This document shows positions 21,478 to 32,253 of a stretch of DNA of 37,335 nucleotides, piece by piece. Within the stretch, counting starts at the first letter, position 1; the number at the start of each line of letters is the position of its first letter. Origin of the DNA: Tieghemiomyces parasiticus (taxonomy: Eukaryota; Kickxellomycota; Dimargaritomycetes; Dimargaritales; Dimargaritaceae); NCBI GenBank assembly GCA_027575765.1, contig JANBPT010000413.1:1-37335 (forward strand). The letters are read 5' to 3'. The notes beneath the pieces were generated by a model. It was not told the origin of the DNA and ran no database searches. It was given only the letters and a program-made list of their open reading frames with translations. The translations under genes were made by a program, and so were the position numbers.

Positions 21478-22514
21478 CTAAAGGGGTAGATTGTTGTCGG
21501 GCATGTCAAACTTAAAATAACCTCGGTGCAGGTCGTAAGAGGTGAGCGCGTCAAGGCGGAACAGCTGGGTGCGCACGTACTTGGTAAGGTAGGCGAGCTC
21601 CTGACCGCGGGCAACCCGGGTCTTGAAAACGTTACGCCACAGGGCGGCAGCCATGGCGGCGTCACCGCGGACGGTGGCCTCGTCGAAAGCCAGCAGACTA
21701 CCACGGTAGTGTGCCAGAAGGTCCTTCAGGGACTGGTTGATCAGGCGGCCGCTAGTGATACCCATTTGGTGCATCCGTCCCTCGGCGTCATTGAAGAAAT
21801 GGTTAACGAGTTCCTGCTGGATATTACGTCCGTTCTCCTCGTTACGGATGCGCACAATCATCATCCACACGTGCAGCTGCGTCACCGAAAACCAAGTTTG
21901 GTACGTGTCGGGCAGACCGAGGGTGTCGATGTAAAAGTCGCGGTAGTCCAGGTCCCGGCACCGCGTGTAAATGTTGGCTGAAATAGCGACGGCCGCGTAA
22001 CGCGGTTTGTAACTCGAGAAGAGCTTACCGATGATCCGCGTCAACGTCTTGTTCTTAAATACCTTGTATTCGGTGGCCAGCAGCTCCGTCTCCTGGGGAA
22101 CTTTGCGCTTGAGCGCCGTCTCGCGTACCCGTTGCTGGGCAGCGTCAGCACCCTTCTGGGTCGACAAAGAGGCCGTGAGGACCTTGTAGAGGGTAGAGGG
22201 TAGGGCCCAAGCCGCAGAGCGGGGAGGTGAAAGTGGGAGGGGCAGGCGAGCCGGAGGTCAGATCGAGGGGGGAATGGCGGCGAATTGAGGGACCTCTGCC
22301 TACCGGTCTACCTTTGGTGTGTGCGATTTGGCTATAACTCTACGCGGTGTGCGTATAGCACCGACCAGAGAGGACATGTAGCATCCCAGGAGGAGGGAGG
22401 GTGGGAGATCGAACCTACCTTAAGGGGCTGCAATGAGCGCAGAGCTAGGGTGGTGGTTAATCGGGAATCTACCGACACTGCCGACGGGCGGAGTAGGCGC
22501 AGGGTGGTGGCCAT
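21478..22514 (-). CDS. cbp3: Cbp3/UQCC1, ubiquinol-cytochrome c reductase assembly chaperone
   Basis: Two exons, 22514-22419 and 22182-21478, joined in phase 0, giving 266 residues (yeast Cbp3 has 335, human UQCC1 about 300). The first exon encodes MATTLRLLRPSAVSVDSRL and onward, Arg/Ser/Thr/Leu-rich without acidic residues save one, a mitochondrial presequence. The second exon is a full ubiquinol-cytochrome c chaperone domain: AVAISANIYTRC, LPDTYQTWFSVTQLHVWMMIVRIRN, GRMHQMGITSGRLINQSLKDL, FDEATVRGDAAMAAALWRNVF, ELAYLTKYVRTQL. With Cbp6 this chaperone binds the mitochondrial ribosome exit tunnel and newly made cytochrome b, coupling its translation to complex III assembly. The acceptor at 22183-22184 is inferred from phase; the exact first residue of exon 2 is less certain than the domain. 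Confidence 0.93.
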
Positions 22515-23164
22515 GGTTTCGATGAAGGTGGGAAATGCTGAACAGACGGTAAAAGGTGGAATCGACGGAAACGGCGATAATGAAGGGAGCGACAGAGTGG
22601 ATCACAGGCGGTGATACAAGGTGAGTAAAGCAAGCGGGTCGGTCGGTTCACAAGGGCTAGGCATGTACCCAAACTCCGCACTAAGCTGCAAAGTATGAAG
22701 GATGGGTCGAGTGGAGAAGCGCTGGATAAGATGTCTAAGCCTGCTAGCGAAGCCGTTCAGAGTCTATGTGGTCCAGAAGGCATGGCCCGTGGCGTTTCTC
22801 CTCCTCGCCCGTTTTACATTAGTCCAGTTGTGACGGCTGCGCCTGAAACCTCTGCCCGTCTCTTCCCCTCACACCAGTACTTTGAGATATCAATCACCGC
22901 CAGTAAACTCACCGGGTATTAGACGGGGTTCATGGTGAACCGTCAGTGCTGATGACCTGAGGGCACTCCTGCCTTCCACACACACACACAGACACTATAC
23001 TGTCCAATCCCATTGACAAGGTAAAACTACAAGACACTTTATTATCTCCAACGGTAAAACAAGAGAAGTCTACTTGTAACCTCTAGTGCGCACTGGGTAG
23101 TCTATCCAATCGACGGGTAAAAGGGTTTGGGGCGGATATGGTGGAAAAAGCGAGGGGCTGTATA
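22515..23164. other. Intergenic region upstream of cbp3 and downstream of the phosphatase gene
   Basis: 650 bp. It contains a short CA repeat near 22979-22989 and the polyadenylation motif of the phosphatase gene. Small frames on both strands lack support. Confidence 0.5.
23038..23043 (-). terminator. AATAAA polyadenylation signal of the phosphatase gene
   Basis: TTTATT on the plus strand, about 120 nt beyond the stop codon at 23165-23167. Confidence 0.5.
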
Positions 23165-25197
23165 CTATGATGCGTCAGTGATCACCACCGATTTGGTGCC
23201 CGCATCATGGCGGTTCTGGAGCTTCCCTATATCGCCCTCCTCGCCAGTCCCCGCCAACGAGATATCGGAACCGTGGTTCCTAAGCATCTGAGTGTAGCCC
23301 CCCTCCCTGGTCTCCGCCGACGACAGGTCGGAACCGTGGTTCCTTAGCTTCCGAATGTCGCCCTCCTCGGGGACCAGAGATCCGGCGACCGGTTGGCGGG
23401 CTTCGCTAGGACCACCTAGCGCCGTATGTACCAATAGGTTCTCCCGGATCCGCTCCTGGTTGCGCTTAGTGATACCGATGAGTTCCATGTAATACGAGGC
23501 GCCCTGGTAGACTTTGCGAAGGTGCTTGAGTGTCTCCGCCATGGCCTCGGGTGGGGCGTCGGCAAAGTCGTCGGGCATCCCAGTGCCGCGCATGTCGGAT
23601 TTAATCTCTTCAATCTTGTCCTTCATGAGTTCGCGTGTCTTGGCATAGTCGTCCACGATGATCCGGTCGTCCACGCCGAGTAGGGAAAGTATCAGGGCTA
23701 TGACAATGCCTGTGCGGTCCTTGCCGTGCGAGCAGTGCACCAAGATGGGGTAGTTGTGTGGGTTGCAGAATACCTTGAGCGTCCGCGCGATCTCGCGGGC
23801 AGAGTAGGTTAGGAGGGCGTTGTAGAAGCCTGTGAGACCGACAACCTGGAAGATCTCCCGGCCCACAGTGTCCAGCATCTGCTGCTTCATACCGCGCAGC
23901 TGGTAGTAGGCCAGTTTGCTGTGCGAATTGGTAAAGTGGGCAAGGGAGGGGGGTACGGGTAAAAGTTGACTGATTAGCTATGGACTTCAATAATCGACTG
24001 GGATGCGCTTCATTCGGCAGATTCCCGACGATAGTAAATGGCCGAACCTACCTCTTGGTACTAAACTTGGCCTTCTTGAATACGAAACCGTAGCGGAACC
24101 GTGGACCGATCAGATTGATGTTGTACCGCTTCTGCTTCACGACGGGCTTGAGCCCTAGGGGCAGGCTGATGTCCTCCTTGCGGAGGCGGGTCTTGCGCTT
24201 CCGGTCGGCCAGGGGTCGAGCCGGGGGAGAAACCCGCGACGACGTGGTGGACAGCTCGCTTTCGGTCTCCGAGGGGGGCTCGGTCAGCGGCTCTGTGATC
24301 TCCTCAGAGACATCGATATTGTCGGGATGGGGTAAGCTAGAGATGGGCGAAAACTGTATCGATAGCGGCGTCGTGTATGGAAGGGTGAGAAGATAGCGTG
24401 AGCTCGCCACTGTTCAATACGCAGGGCCGTCCTATGCTTACTTAGTGGCCAGTAAGGGAAGTAACGGGGCCCTAAAAAGAAAGTGTGTGAAAGAAAGGAA
24501 TCACTGCAACAGAGGAGCACTCACCACTGCTGCTGCCGCGAGCGGAAATTCGTCGTACCACGAATTCTCCTCGTCGTTATCGTTGCCTTCGATTCTAAAC
24601 GGTGGCGACATAGACGTGGTATGTTTACGAGCATAAGCCGTATAGGGGCAGGGGTAATGAGGTTAGCGAGACCCAAAGAGGGGATGAAAGTTGGCGCAAT
24701 ACTAACCAAGCAAGAAACTGCTGGATACGGAGCAGGGTCATGACCAAACGGCCCTCACTTACTCCGAACGCAGGTCAATGATGGTCTTGATGCCGATATT
24801 TTTAGTGATGTGTTCGAGGTCACTTTCCGTGGCCTTGTCTGTATTCCGGGTACGGTCATAGCACAAGATGTTTCGATTTAACGACTGACCATGCGTAATT
24901 CACAGTCAGCTATACCAGACAGTTTCTTACTGCACGTTCTCCAATTGCCGGTCGATATCTAACGGGCTATCGCATCAGCGAGACCATCTTCCTAGCTGCA
25001 CGGTCGAAGACCTGGCCATTAAAGCACTTACCTGGACGGGCGGACCGGAAAAGCATGCGTGGCTTAATGGGGACCCGCTTAGCGCCTTCCAATCCCAGCT
25101 TTTTGGAAGATTCGTACACGGAGCAAGCCACATCGCGGAAGTTGGAAATCCGCTGGAAGCAGTAGCTGTCGAAACTGGTACTGGAATTGCTCGACAT
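23165..25197 (-). CDS. CX5R tyrosine phosphatase (Y_phosphatase3-like) with C-terminal repeats
   Basis: Five exons on the minus strand: 25197-25032, 24838-24763, 24594-24525, 24353-24052 and 23918-23165. All phases match and give 455 residues. Family landmarks: ISNFRDVA (17-24), RMLFRSARPDKATESDLEHI spanning the first junction, GIKTIIDLRSE, the phosphatase loop HCSHGKDRTG with Cys267 and Arg273, and the LLGVDDRIIVDDYAKTRE helix after it. This matches the fungal tyrosine/serine phosphatase family related to bacterial protein-tyrosine phosphatases, whose loop is usually HCTAGKDRTG. Between the N-terminal and catalytic parts lies an acidic, Ser/Thr/Pro-rich insertion (about 105-175), probably disordered. 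The C-terminus carries three imperfect 21-residue repeats. The substrate cannot be told from sequence. Exons 3 and 4 encode the insertion and are the least certain parts, because alternative acceptors exist around 24330-24360. Confidence 0.85.
23200..23370 (-). repeat. 21-residue (63-bp) imperfect tandem repeat at the phosphatase C-terminus
   Basis: Successive units begin EEGDIRKLRNHGSDLSSAETR, then EGGYTQMLRNHGSD, then EEGDIGKLQNRHD; the shared core is ExGxxxxLxNHGSD. At DNA level the motif GGAACCGTGGTTCC recurs (about 23268 and 23330), itself a perfect 14-bp palindrome. Confidence 0.8.
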
Positions 25198-26571
25198 TGC
25201 CGCTACGAAAAGCCGACAAGGGCGTGTGGAGTGTGTGCGCAAACTGGGCGGCCGGGTAGGAGCGGGGCCGCGCACCGTGGTATGAAGACAAACAGGGGCA
25301 GTGACCAAATTGGGCACGGTAGAATGGGACCAGTGGTCAAGCCGTGTGGGCTGCAATGGGCTATGGTTCGAAAGGGCGAAGGGGGGGGGCACAACGAAAC
25401 GCAACAGATGCGCAGCGTTAGTTAAAGCAGAAGAGGAGAACAAGGGTATACAGCCGGTTAAACTTCGAGAACAACCGTGGAGAGTCGCGTGTTACTGTTA
25501 CGGAGGCACTTCCCCATGAGGGACCCAGTGCATGGCACTGCAACCTACGGGTGTCACAGGTTACCCCTAGCCACCCTTTAAGCACTCAACACCCTTCAAA
25601 AGTATGTCATGGTCCATCCTATGACGCCAGGTTAATTGGTAGATAGTTCCAAGCCGCATATCCCACGATGAGGGTGGGGGGCAACATAGGGTTGCAGACC
25701 GTGCTGGAGTGTGGCTGTTGGCCATTGACAGCTCAAGGCTATTCCGCTGGGAGTTTTATCATATGTACCTTACCTAACAGGTAGAGTAAATGGTAATGGG
25801 GGTTACGACAGGATGCGATATAGTTGGAGAACGGTCAAGAAGAGGACTAGGCCAACCAGCCAGTAAGCTATGGCACCTTTTTTGGGGGGATGTACATAAG
25901 GTGGCACAGCCAGCTGTGGGCCTAGCGATCGATCGTATCGAGGAGGGGGGGCTTCAGGTTGCGTAGATAGAAAACTACGTGACAGCGCCTCTCATTACCC
26001 GTGCAGGGCGCGCTTGACTATCGCCAATCAAAGACCGCGGGGCTGGTTTCGCCGACGGTCTTGGCATGCAAGATGGGCGTCTCGCCCGAAGGGGGCGGTC
26101 GCAATGTGAAACCAGGTAGCGGGAATGGATGGAGTGATAAGCTGTACCAGGTTGACTATATCCCACGACCAGGCGGGTCTCGGCTTCGAGCTCCCGGAAT
26201 ACGGCGTGTAGATGTGTTACCACCGCACCGGTCTCGGCCCACGCCCTCGCCACATGAAATCGATCCTTCCTCTTACAGATTTACTGCTCTTTTTTTAGGG
26301 AGTTGATACACTGGCGAACCGGGCCTAGCTTAACCTTTTCACGGCCAGTCTGTTTAGCCAGGGACACGGGTCCATGCAGCCTATTGGGTGGGTATCGTGT
26401 GGGAGGCGATGTGCCCTAGACCTCAGCTACAACTGCGCTTAATCTCACATTGTCCATCGCAGGTATGAGTGTCGCTTGAAGAATTCATTGTTGAAATATG
26501 GTCCTCTCACGATATAAGCCGGGTTACAGGGTGCTAAGCCTCTGCCTCCTCCCTTCCCCATTGAATCAACA
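25198..26571. other. Intergenic region between pex12 and the phosphatase gene
   Basis: 1.4 kb containing the promoter side of the phosphatase gene and the 3' flank of pex12. Short frames, such as minus 25975-26253, show no domain or splice support. No RNA gene or repeat was recognised apart from G7-G9 runs. Confidence 0.45.
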
Positions 26572-28043
26572 TTACGTGCTGGAGTACAAGTGGGCCACCT
26601 GGTCGGTCTGGGCGGGAATCCAGGTCACAGGACATCGCCGGTTCAGCTCGACGTATTTGTGCAGGCATGGATAGCAGCAGGCATAGCCTGAGCTGGGTAG
26701 GACGGCTGGGTTGGTACGTGACTCGCGGCACACGGGGCAGACGAGTGGATCATCTGGGATCTGGAAGCCTTCGGGGTGGGGCTATCGTGACGCGCAAATG
26801 GCAGCAGAGCCAACAAGTAAAAAAGAGCGGGTTTAGCCATTGCTGTCTGGCACGCAGGCTAAATGCTTCGGGCGGACCCTTTACGTTGCTACGTTGGTTG
26901 CGCCAATGTAAAGGGCAGCCCCCTAAAAAAACTTACCTTGAGGGGCGCGGGCGCCGGGGGGATGGGTAGATACTTTGACGCCTTGTATAGATCGCTCGCG
27001 TACCACCACTCGAGGAACCGGAAGAACAGGACAGAAGTGGGAAGGATGACATTGAGAAGGTTAAGTGGCAGCTCGGTGAGCCACGCCAGTAAGTGGCGGA
27101 CCCGCTGAAGAGGCGTGCCATCGCGGCCGAGTGGGCCGTCGCCGCTAGCGAACCCGCCCAGCGCCAAGTTTTGCTGGTCGGCATAATCCTCATGCGTCAT
27201 GCGCTGGATTTCAAGACCCATGAGGTGCAGCCACGGTGAATAGTACCGAGTTCTGCCCAAGAGGTAGGCCAGACTGTAACCAAGCGGAAGCAAGTGGTAC
27301 GCAGCATGCAGGTACGGATAACTGGCCAAGAAAGCCTCCCTAATCCAGGTCCGGAGACGGGTGGCCAGGGGTGGGGTAGCAGCCAGGTCGGCGTTATCGC
27401 TCGGTGTCCGCCCGCGGTTACTGAACAGGAACGCCACGGCTGCGCCGCCGCCGCCGTGTCGCTCGTAGAGAAGATCCAGCTTAGCCTTGAGATACGGCAC
27501 GACGACCAGCAACACGAGCGATTTGGTGACGTCCCGGCCGCCGAGTTTGCGCCCGGTTCGCGCCGAGTCGGTACTAGCCCGCTTGAGGCCGTAGATGTTC
27601 TCGGAGAACGAGGACCCAAACTTGCGGAGATAGTGCCGCTCCACCATCAGCATCAGCAGGGCGAAGGCCTCGTCTTGCCTATTAACCAGGCGTAACAGGT
27701 AGCGCGGGTAGCGTTGGGCGTAGATCTAAAGTTGACAAAAATGACCGACCGACGTGGTCAAGCTGAGGGCCTGCGTTAGAGTCGAAAACGCTGGGTATGT
27801 ACTGGCCTTGCCGCGTCGCTCCCTTCCCCCTCCTAATGGCGTTCCGTGAATAGGTCCACTTCCAGTCCTGGGGCCTGGTAAACTCGGGGAATTCGCCGTC
27901 ATCTACGAATCAGGAATACTTACCGAGAGGGCGTATACGAGGGCCGGTTTGAATAGACTGGCCATCTTCTCCTGGGCGAAAAGCTCGAAGAGAGACGGCC
28001 GGGAGGCCGTCCCCGAACCGAGTACGTCGCTCATGAACTCCAT
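26572..28043 (-). CDS. pex12: Peroxin Pex12, RING component of the peroxisomal import ligase
   Basis: Three exons, 28043-27924, 27725-26937 and 26781-26572, in phase 0 throughout, giving 372 residues (human PEX12 has 359). Pex12 landmarks: SRPSLFELFAQEKM near the N-terminus, RYPRYLLRLV, ERHYLRKFGSSFSENIYGLK (the most conserved segment), then the long membrane-embedded middle with WLHLMGLEIQRM and PTSVLFFRFLEWWY. The C-terminal RING reads CPVC, then SSGYACCYPCLHKYVELNRRCP. Like other Pex12 RINGs it lacks part of the canonical ligand set. Pex12 forms a channel and ubiquitin ligase with Pex2 and Pex10 in the peroxisome membrane and recycles Pex5. Exon 3 could instead start nearer IPDDPLVCP (acceptor TTCCAG). 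I prefer the upstream acceptor because PHPEGFQIPDDP precedes the RING naturally; both keep frame. Confidence 0.94.
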
Positions 28044-28783
28044 GGTGTTAGGCCAATGTCGATGGGAGGGGATAACGTTATAGGCAGGCACTAAAGGCTG
28101 GGCCACAGCGTCGCGCTGCAGTAGGCAAATAGTTCATGAATGAACAATGAGGAGACGAAGCGTAATGTAAAGTGTAATTAAGCAAGGCGGGCATGAGCGG
28201 CCTTGGCAGTCATGGGTGTAGAGACCTACAATGCCATTACCCATAGACCATGACCGGTCCCCCAGGTCCGGAATCCCGCTCGTCTCACTAACCTGCGGCG
28301 GGCGTGTGAACATTCGGTGGCCTAGGACCAGATCAGTTGGCTTGTGACTCGTTCTACATTATGCCCCCCCCTCTATATTCACACATTAATAGGGTAAAGG
28401 GTGCCCCGGCGGACAGCTCCCTAGCCATGGCTAGTTACGAGCACACCATCCCGTACCAGTTAAATTTACATACTTGAGACCGATGCTGGATCGGATTCCC
28501 TACCACATTGAAATTGCCGGCCCACTTTCTGACGATACGGATGTCCTCAGCACAATACAATTTCAGCCATTGTAGTACATTCTTACAGACTGCCAGTAAC
28601 CCCTGTGCTAATGTAGAGTATACCAATTTCATCACTACATCCCCTTTGTATAACTAATACGACCGAGATTGTTTATTCTACTTATATATAATTTTTCCCA
28701 ACTCCGTATCATTAACAAAATTTGTCACATATGTCGGTATCCAAAAGCCGAAGTTCCGCATAACCCTGCAAGCCACCGCGATT
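28044..28783. other. Intergenic region at the left edge of the repeat island
   Basis: 740 bp containing the pex12 promoter side. A minus-strand frame at 28435-28635 (66 codons, ATG start, a TATATA motif about 45 bp upstream at 28683-28688) includes LKLYCAEDIRIVRKWAGNF. I do not recognise it and give it little weight. CpG is still present here. Confidence 0.4.
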
Positions 28784-28982
28784 CCACACAGGAACAAGCA
28801 CCCCCCCCCCTTAACGCCAACGATTGGCCATGGCAAACGCACCGAGATCCAATCAAGACCCAATCCCCCACACATTTCCCAGCTATATAAGCCCACAAAC
28901 CTAACTATGAATGTCTTTACCTTAACCTTTCTCTATCTTACACACATTGCAATAAACCACCCCTTGGGGTCTCACTGACCAC
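28784..28982 (+). repeat. R-module copy 1: LTR-like repeat with TATA and AATAAA
   Basis: About 199 bp, from CCACACAGGAACAAGCAC to the ACCACA near 28982. It holds CAGCTATATAAGCCC and, about 65 bp later, GCAATAAACCACCCCTTGGGGTCT, the promoter-plus-polyadenylation layout of retroelement terminal repeats. An inverted copy lies at 29879-30089. This copy still contains CpGs (28815, 28821, 28838, 28843). Confidence 0.8.
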
Positions 28983-29878
28983 AGTAGTTCAGCCCTGGTT
29001 TAAAAATTGTTCCGCTGTAGGCTTCTGAACATGATAATGCAAATAATATCTGGATCGAAAATTTAGGTAAGTGTTGTTTGTCTGGCAGCAGCCATATTGG
29101 TTAGAGACGGGATGGCACTATAGGTGCGCCAATGGTGCAATTCTTGGTTGTGAATTTCGGCTGTCTCAGTGCGCCAAAGTACCAAAAATAAGCAATAGTC
29201 AAACTGTAAGTGTACTATAGATCAATATGGAATAATATACTCTTGTCATTTACACACTCCAGTCTTGCAGAACAGGTGGTATCCAAGGGAAGCATAGTTC
29301 CAAAGAAAGGAAGTATAGAAGATAAGGCCAGAATTTAGATATATATCAAGCTAATGTACAACTGGGTACTTGTATCTTTTATTTGTGGCTGTTGTTGTAA
29401 TGTACTCTGGCCCGCTCTTTGCTGCAACCACCCATCCAGATTTAACGCCATAAATAGATATCTGACAATTCTTGCTACAGGTCAGCAGAGGGATGTTAAT
29501 TGCGTGAGAGGTGAAGGGTATGGCCACAGGTTTAGGAGTTAATCATCCTAATGGTTGGCAAAATAAAATTGGAAGAGATGACATGTGGTAGGGTTGTCAG
29601 ACTCAGGATGCCCTACTCAGCTAACTAGCACCATGTGTAAACAGACCATGGTTATATGGAACAGAGTAATTATTTTTAAAAGTGCTGTCTTCTATTGGCA
29701 TGTAGTTCTTTCCCATGTTGATACCCTTGATCACCTTTAAAGGCAGATAACAATACTCTCTGGCCATAAATCCCTGCCTAGGTGTGGATCCCAAGCCTTA
29801 TTGCATAGGCTTCTGCTCAGATGGAGATGACATCAAGCCAAATAAAAAGGATGTCTGACTAAACCATAAATTACTTAT
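28983..29878. other. Spacer between inverted R-modules, AT-rich, no gene
   Basis: 896 bp with no supported frame. CpG thins out along it: a few between 29055 and 29504, none from 29505 onward. It may be internal sequence of a degenerated or non-autonomous element bounded by the inverted repeats. Confidence 0.45.
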
Positions 29879-30089
29879 TGTGGTAGGCAAGACCCCAAGG
29901 GGTGGTTTATTGCAATGCGTACAAGATAGACAAAGGTTAAGGTAAAGACATTCATAGTTAGGTTTGTGGGCTTATATAGCTGGGAAATGTGTGGGGAATT
30001 AGGTCTTGGTAGTTAGTCATAAAGGGTGCTTGGTGTGTATGCCCTGGCCAATTGTAGGCATTAAGAGGGTGGTGCTTGTTCCTGTGTGG
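29879..30089 (-). repeat. R-module copy 2, inverted relative to copy 1
   Basis: About 211 bp matching the reverse complement of 28784-28982, including CTATATAAGCCC and AATAAACCACCCCTTGGGGTCT on the minus strand. It is joined directly to L-module copy A, which may make 29879-30223 one complete terminal repeat with TGTGGT...ACCACA-like ends. Sites that are CpG in copy 1 read TpG or CpA here. Confidence 0.8.
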
Positions 30090-30223
30090 CTGTGCTGATA
30101 TTAGGCCCAAGTCTAATACCATACCCAAATGGCTATTCTACTATCACAGAATTTATGGTTCTGAAATAGCAGACTTGGACTTTACCCTGGGAAAATCTAA
30201 TGTGGTGGTTCCCAATCACCACC
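30090..30223 (-). repeat. 134-bp repeat (L-module), copy A
   Basis: The inverted copy, contiguous with R-module copy 2. Read on the minus strand it runs from GTGGTGATTGGGAACCACC to CCTAATATCAGCACAG. The unit contains internal complementary words (CCAAGTCT and AGACTTGG; GTGGT and ACCAC), so it can fold. Confidence 0.85.
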
Positions 30224-30274
30224 CCTTACAAGAATACCCTTTGGGCTGCTCACCATCCTGTTACCTGAAGCCTG

Positions 30275-30408
30275 TGTGGTGATTGGGAACCACCACATTA
30301 GATTTTCCCAAGGTAAAGTCCAAGTCTACTATTTCAGAACCACATATTCTGTGATAGTAGAATAGCCTTTTGGTTATGGTATTAGACTTGGGCCTAATAT
30401 CAGCACAG
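30275..30408 (+). repeat. 134-bp repeat (L-module), copy B
   Basis: Begins TGTGGTGATTGGGAACCACC and ends CCTAATATCAGCACAG. It is inverted relative to copy A across a 51-bp spacer, so 30090-30408 forms a large palindrome. After the terminal CAGCACAG the sequence departs from that seen next to copy A. Confidence 0.85.
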
Positions 30409-30611
30409 CCTGTCACCCTGCCCCTCAAGGAGGACATGCAGCTCTTATTTGTATCCCAGGCACCCCAGAGCACTGCCAGTTGGGAATTCATGGACAGGTT
30501 TGTGGGAGTCTAACTGATGTACAGAATAGATGAGCCAGGCTCTGTCAATGCCAACCTCCCTGGCTACTCCCTTCCTAAGCCAAACTCCAATGCTTGATGT
30601 GTTATCCTGGA

Positions 30612-30745
30612 TGTGGTGATTGGGAACCACCACATTAGATTATCCTAAGGTAAAGTCCAAGTCTGCTATTTCAGAACCATAAATTCTGTGATAGTAGAAT
30701 AGCCTTTTGGGTATGGTATTAGACTTGGGCCTAATATCAGCACAG
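30612..30745 (+). repeat. 134-bp repeat (L-module), copy C
   Basis: Same length and orientation as copy B, with a few substitutions. It ends at CAGCACAG exactly where the readable reverse transcriptase begins, so it marks the left end of the surviving retroelement coding region. Confidence 0.85.
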
Positions 30746-32253
30746 AGGGGCTCCCTACCATTTGCCACCTACTCTGCTGCAAAGATTACCTCACCAGCAT
30801 TGACCTTTCTGACACCCTCCTCCACATCCCCATTCACCCATCATCCCACTGTTTCTTACAATTCAAATGGGCCAGCCACCATTACCAATTCCACTGCCTC
30901 CCATTTGGTCTCTCCCTCTCCCCTCTAGTTTTCACCAAAGTCCTCTGCCTGGTCCTGGCCCTTTTCCATTCCTGCAGCCTCCATGTCTCTGCATATCTTG
31001 ATGACATCCTTATTGCTTTCCCATCCTGGACCCTCAGCCTCTGCCACTGCACCTTGGTCTGGGACACCCTCCAGTCCCTAGGGTTTGTCCTGAAACTGGC
31101 CAAGTCAGCCCTGATGCCCTCCTGCTCCCTCAACCACCTGGGACTCCACCTCCACTCCCACTCCTTGTCTCTGGCCAAACTCCATGCCATCCACCTCAAG
31201 GCCCATGCTTTACTCTCCCTCACCTCCATCCCCATCTGCCACCTTGCCTTGTTTGTAGGCTGCACCCTTGCCCTGGTCCTGGCCATGCTCCTGGCCCACC
31301 TCTGAACTCACTACATCTTGTCCTCCATCTTGGCCACCCTTTGCTGCCTGTCATGGTCCAACTTGACCTTGATCTGCCCAGTTGCATGCTCTGACCTACA
31401 ATGGTGGGCCACCCAATTGCCTTGTTGGAATGGTCACTCATTCCTCCTGACACTCATCTAACATGAGGTCTTCTCTAATGCCTTGGACACTGGTTGGGGA
31501 GTTGTTTACACCTCCACCTCACTGGCCAGCTCATAGACCCCCTCAGAGCTGGACTACTCAATCAACTGGCACAAACTGGGTGCTGCAGAACTGTCCCTCC
31601 TCTTGGGCAAATTCTTGCACTGCCATGTCTGCCTCTACATCAACATCACTTCCCTATCATACATCTGCAACTTTTGGGGTTCCTGGAACCCCAACTTCCA
31701 ACTGATAGCCCATTGCCAATGGCTATTTTGCTTTGCTCATTGGATAACCCTCTCACTACCCCATGTCCACTCTTGCCTGAACCTGGCTGATATCCCTTCT
31801 TGCTCCATGCCCCTGTGCCTTGACTGGCACCTTCACCCTGCCAACTTCCACTGCCTGAACATCTGCTGGGGCACTCACCATATGGACCTCTTTGGCAGCA
31901 CCACCTCAACCCATCTCCCCCACTACTGCTTGTGGATGCCCAACCCACTTGCCACTGTAGCCAATGCACTTGCCCACAACTGGGGCCAGTGGGGCAACCT
32001 CTACAACTACTCACCATGGAACATCCTGCCCCAGGTTCTCCACAAGGTCCTTCTGGACTGGGTGGACATCACCCTGGTGGCACCAATATGGCTGTCTGCC
32101 ATTTGGTTCCCAATGTTTTGCACCCTCCTTGTCAACTGGCCCCTTCTCCTCTACCTGCTGGAGACCATACCTGCCAACCACTTGGTTCCCCTGGCCTCAT
32201 GGAACCCAAAGTGGTGTTTAGCCACTTGGCATTTAAGCAGCTCTGTCTCTTGA
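30746..32253 (+). pseudogene. DIRS-type reverse transcriptase-RNase H, truncated and interrupted
   Basis: Frame 1 gives CKDYLTSIDLSDTLLHIPI, then FKWASHHYQFHCLPFGLSLS, then the catalytic SAYLDDILIAFP (YLDD box), all typical of DIRS reverse transcriptases. RNase H features follow: NALDTGWGVVYTS, INWHKLGAAEL, NITSLSYIC and LNLADIPSC. Then comes the DIRS-type DLFGSTTSTHLPHYC segment with a P-x-WNILPQ motif. Stops interrupt at 31303-31305 (TGA), 31459-31461 (TAA) and 31534-31536 (TAG). The first sits where CGA to TGA would explain it. The part upstream of KDYLTSID, including the rest of the fingers, is absent, so this copy cannot make an active enzyme. Confidence 0.85.

Noticed and set aside
30076..30633. 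Three similar short frames reading SNTI-LFYYHRI-GSEI-DLDFTLGKSNVVVPNHH
   Set aside because: They are the same 134-bp repeat read in one frame from each copy. The similarity is due to the repeat, and there is no evidence of coding.
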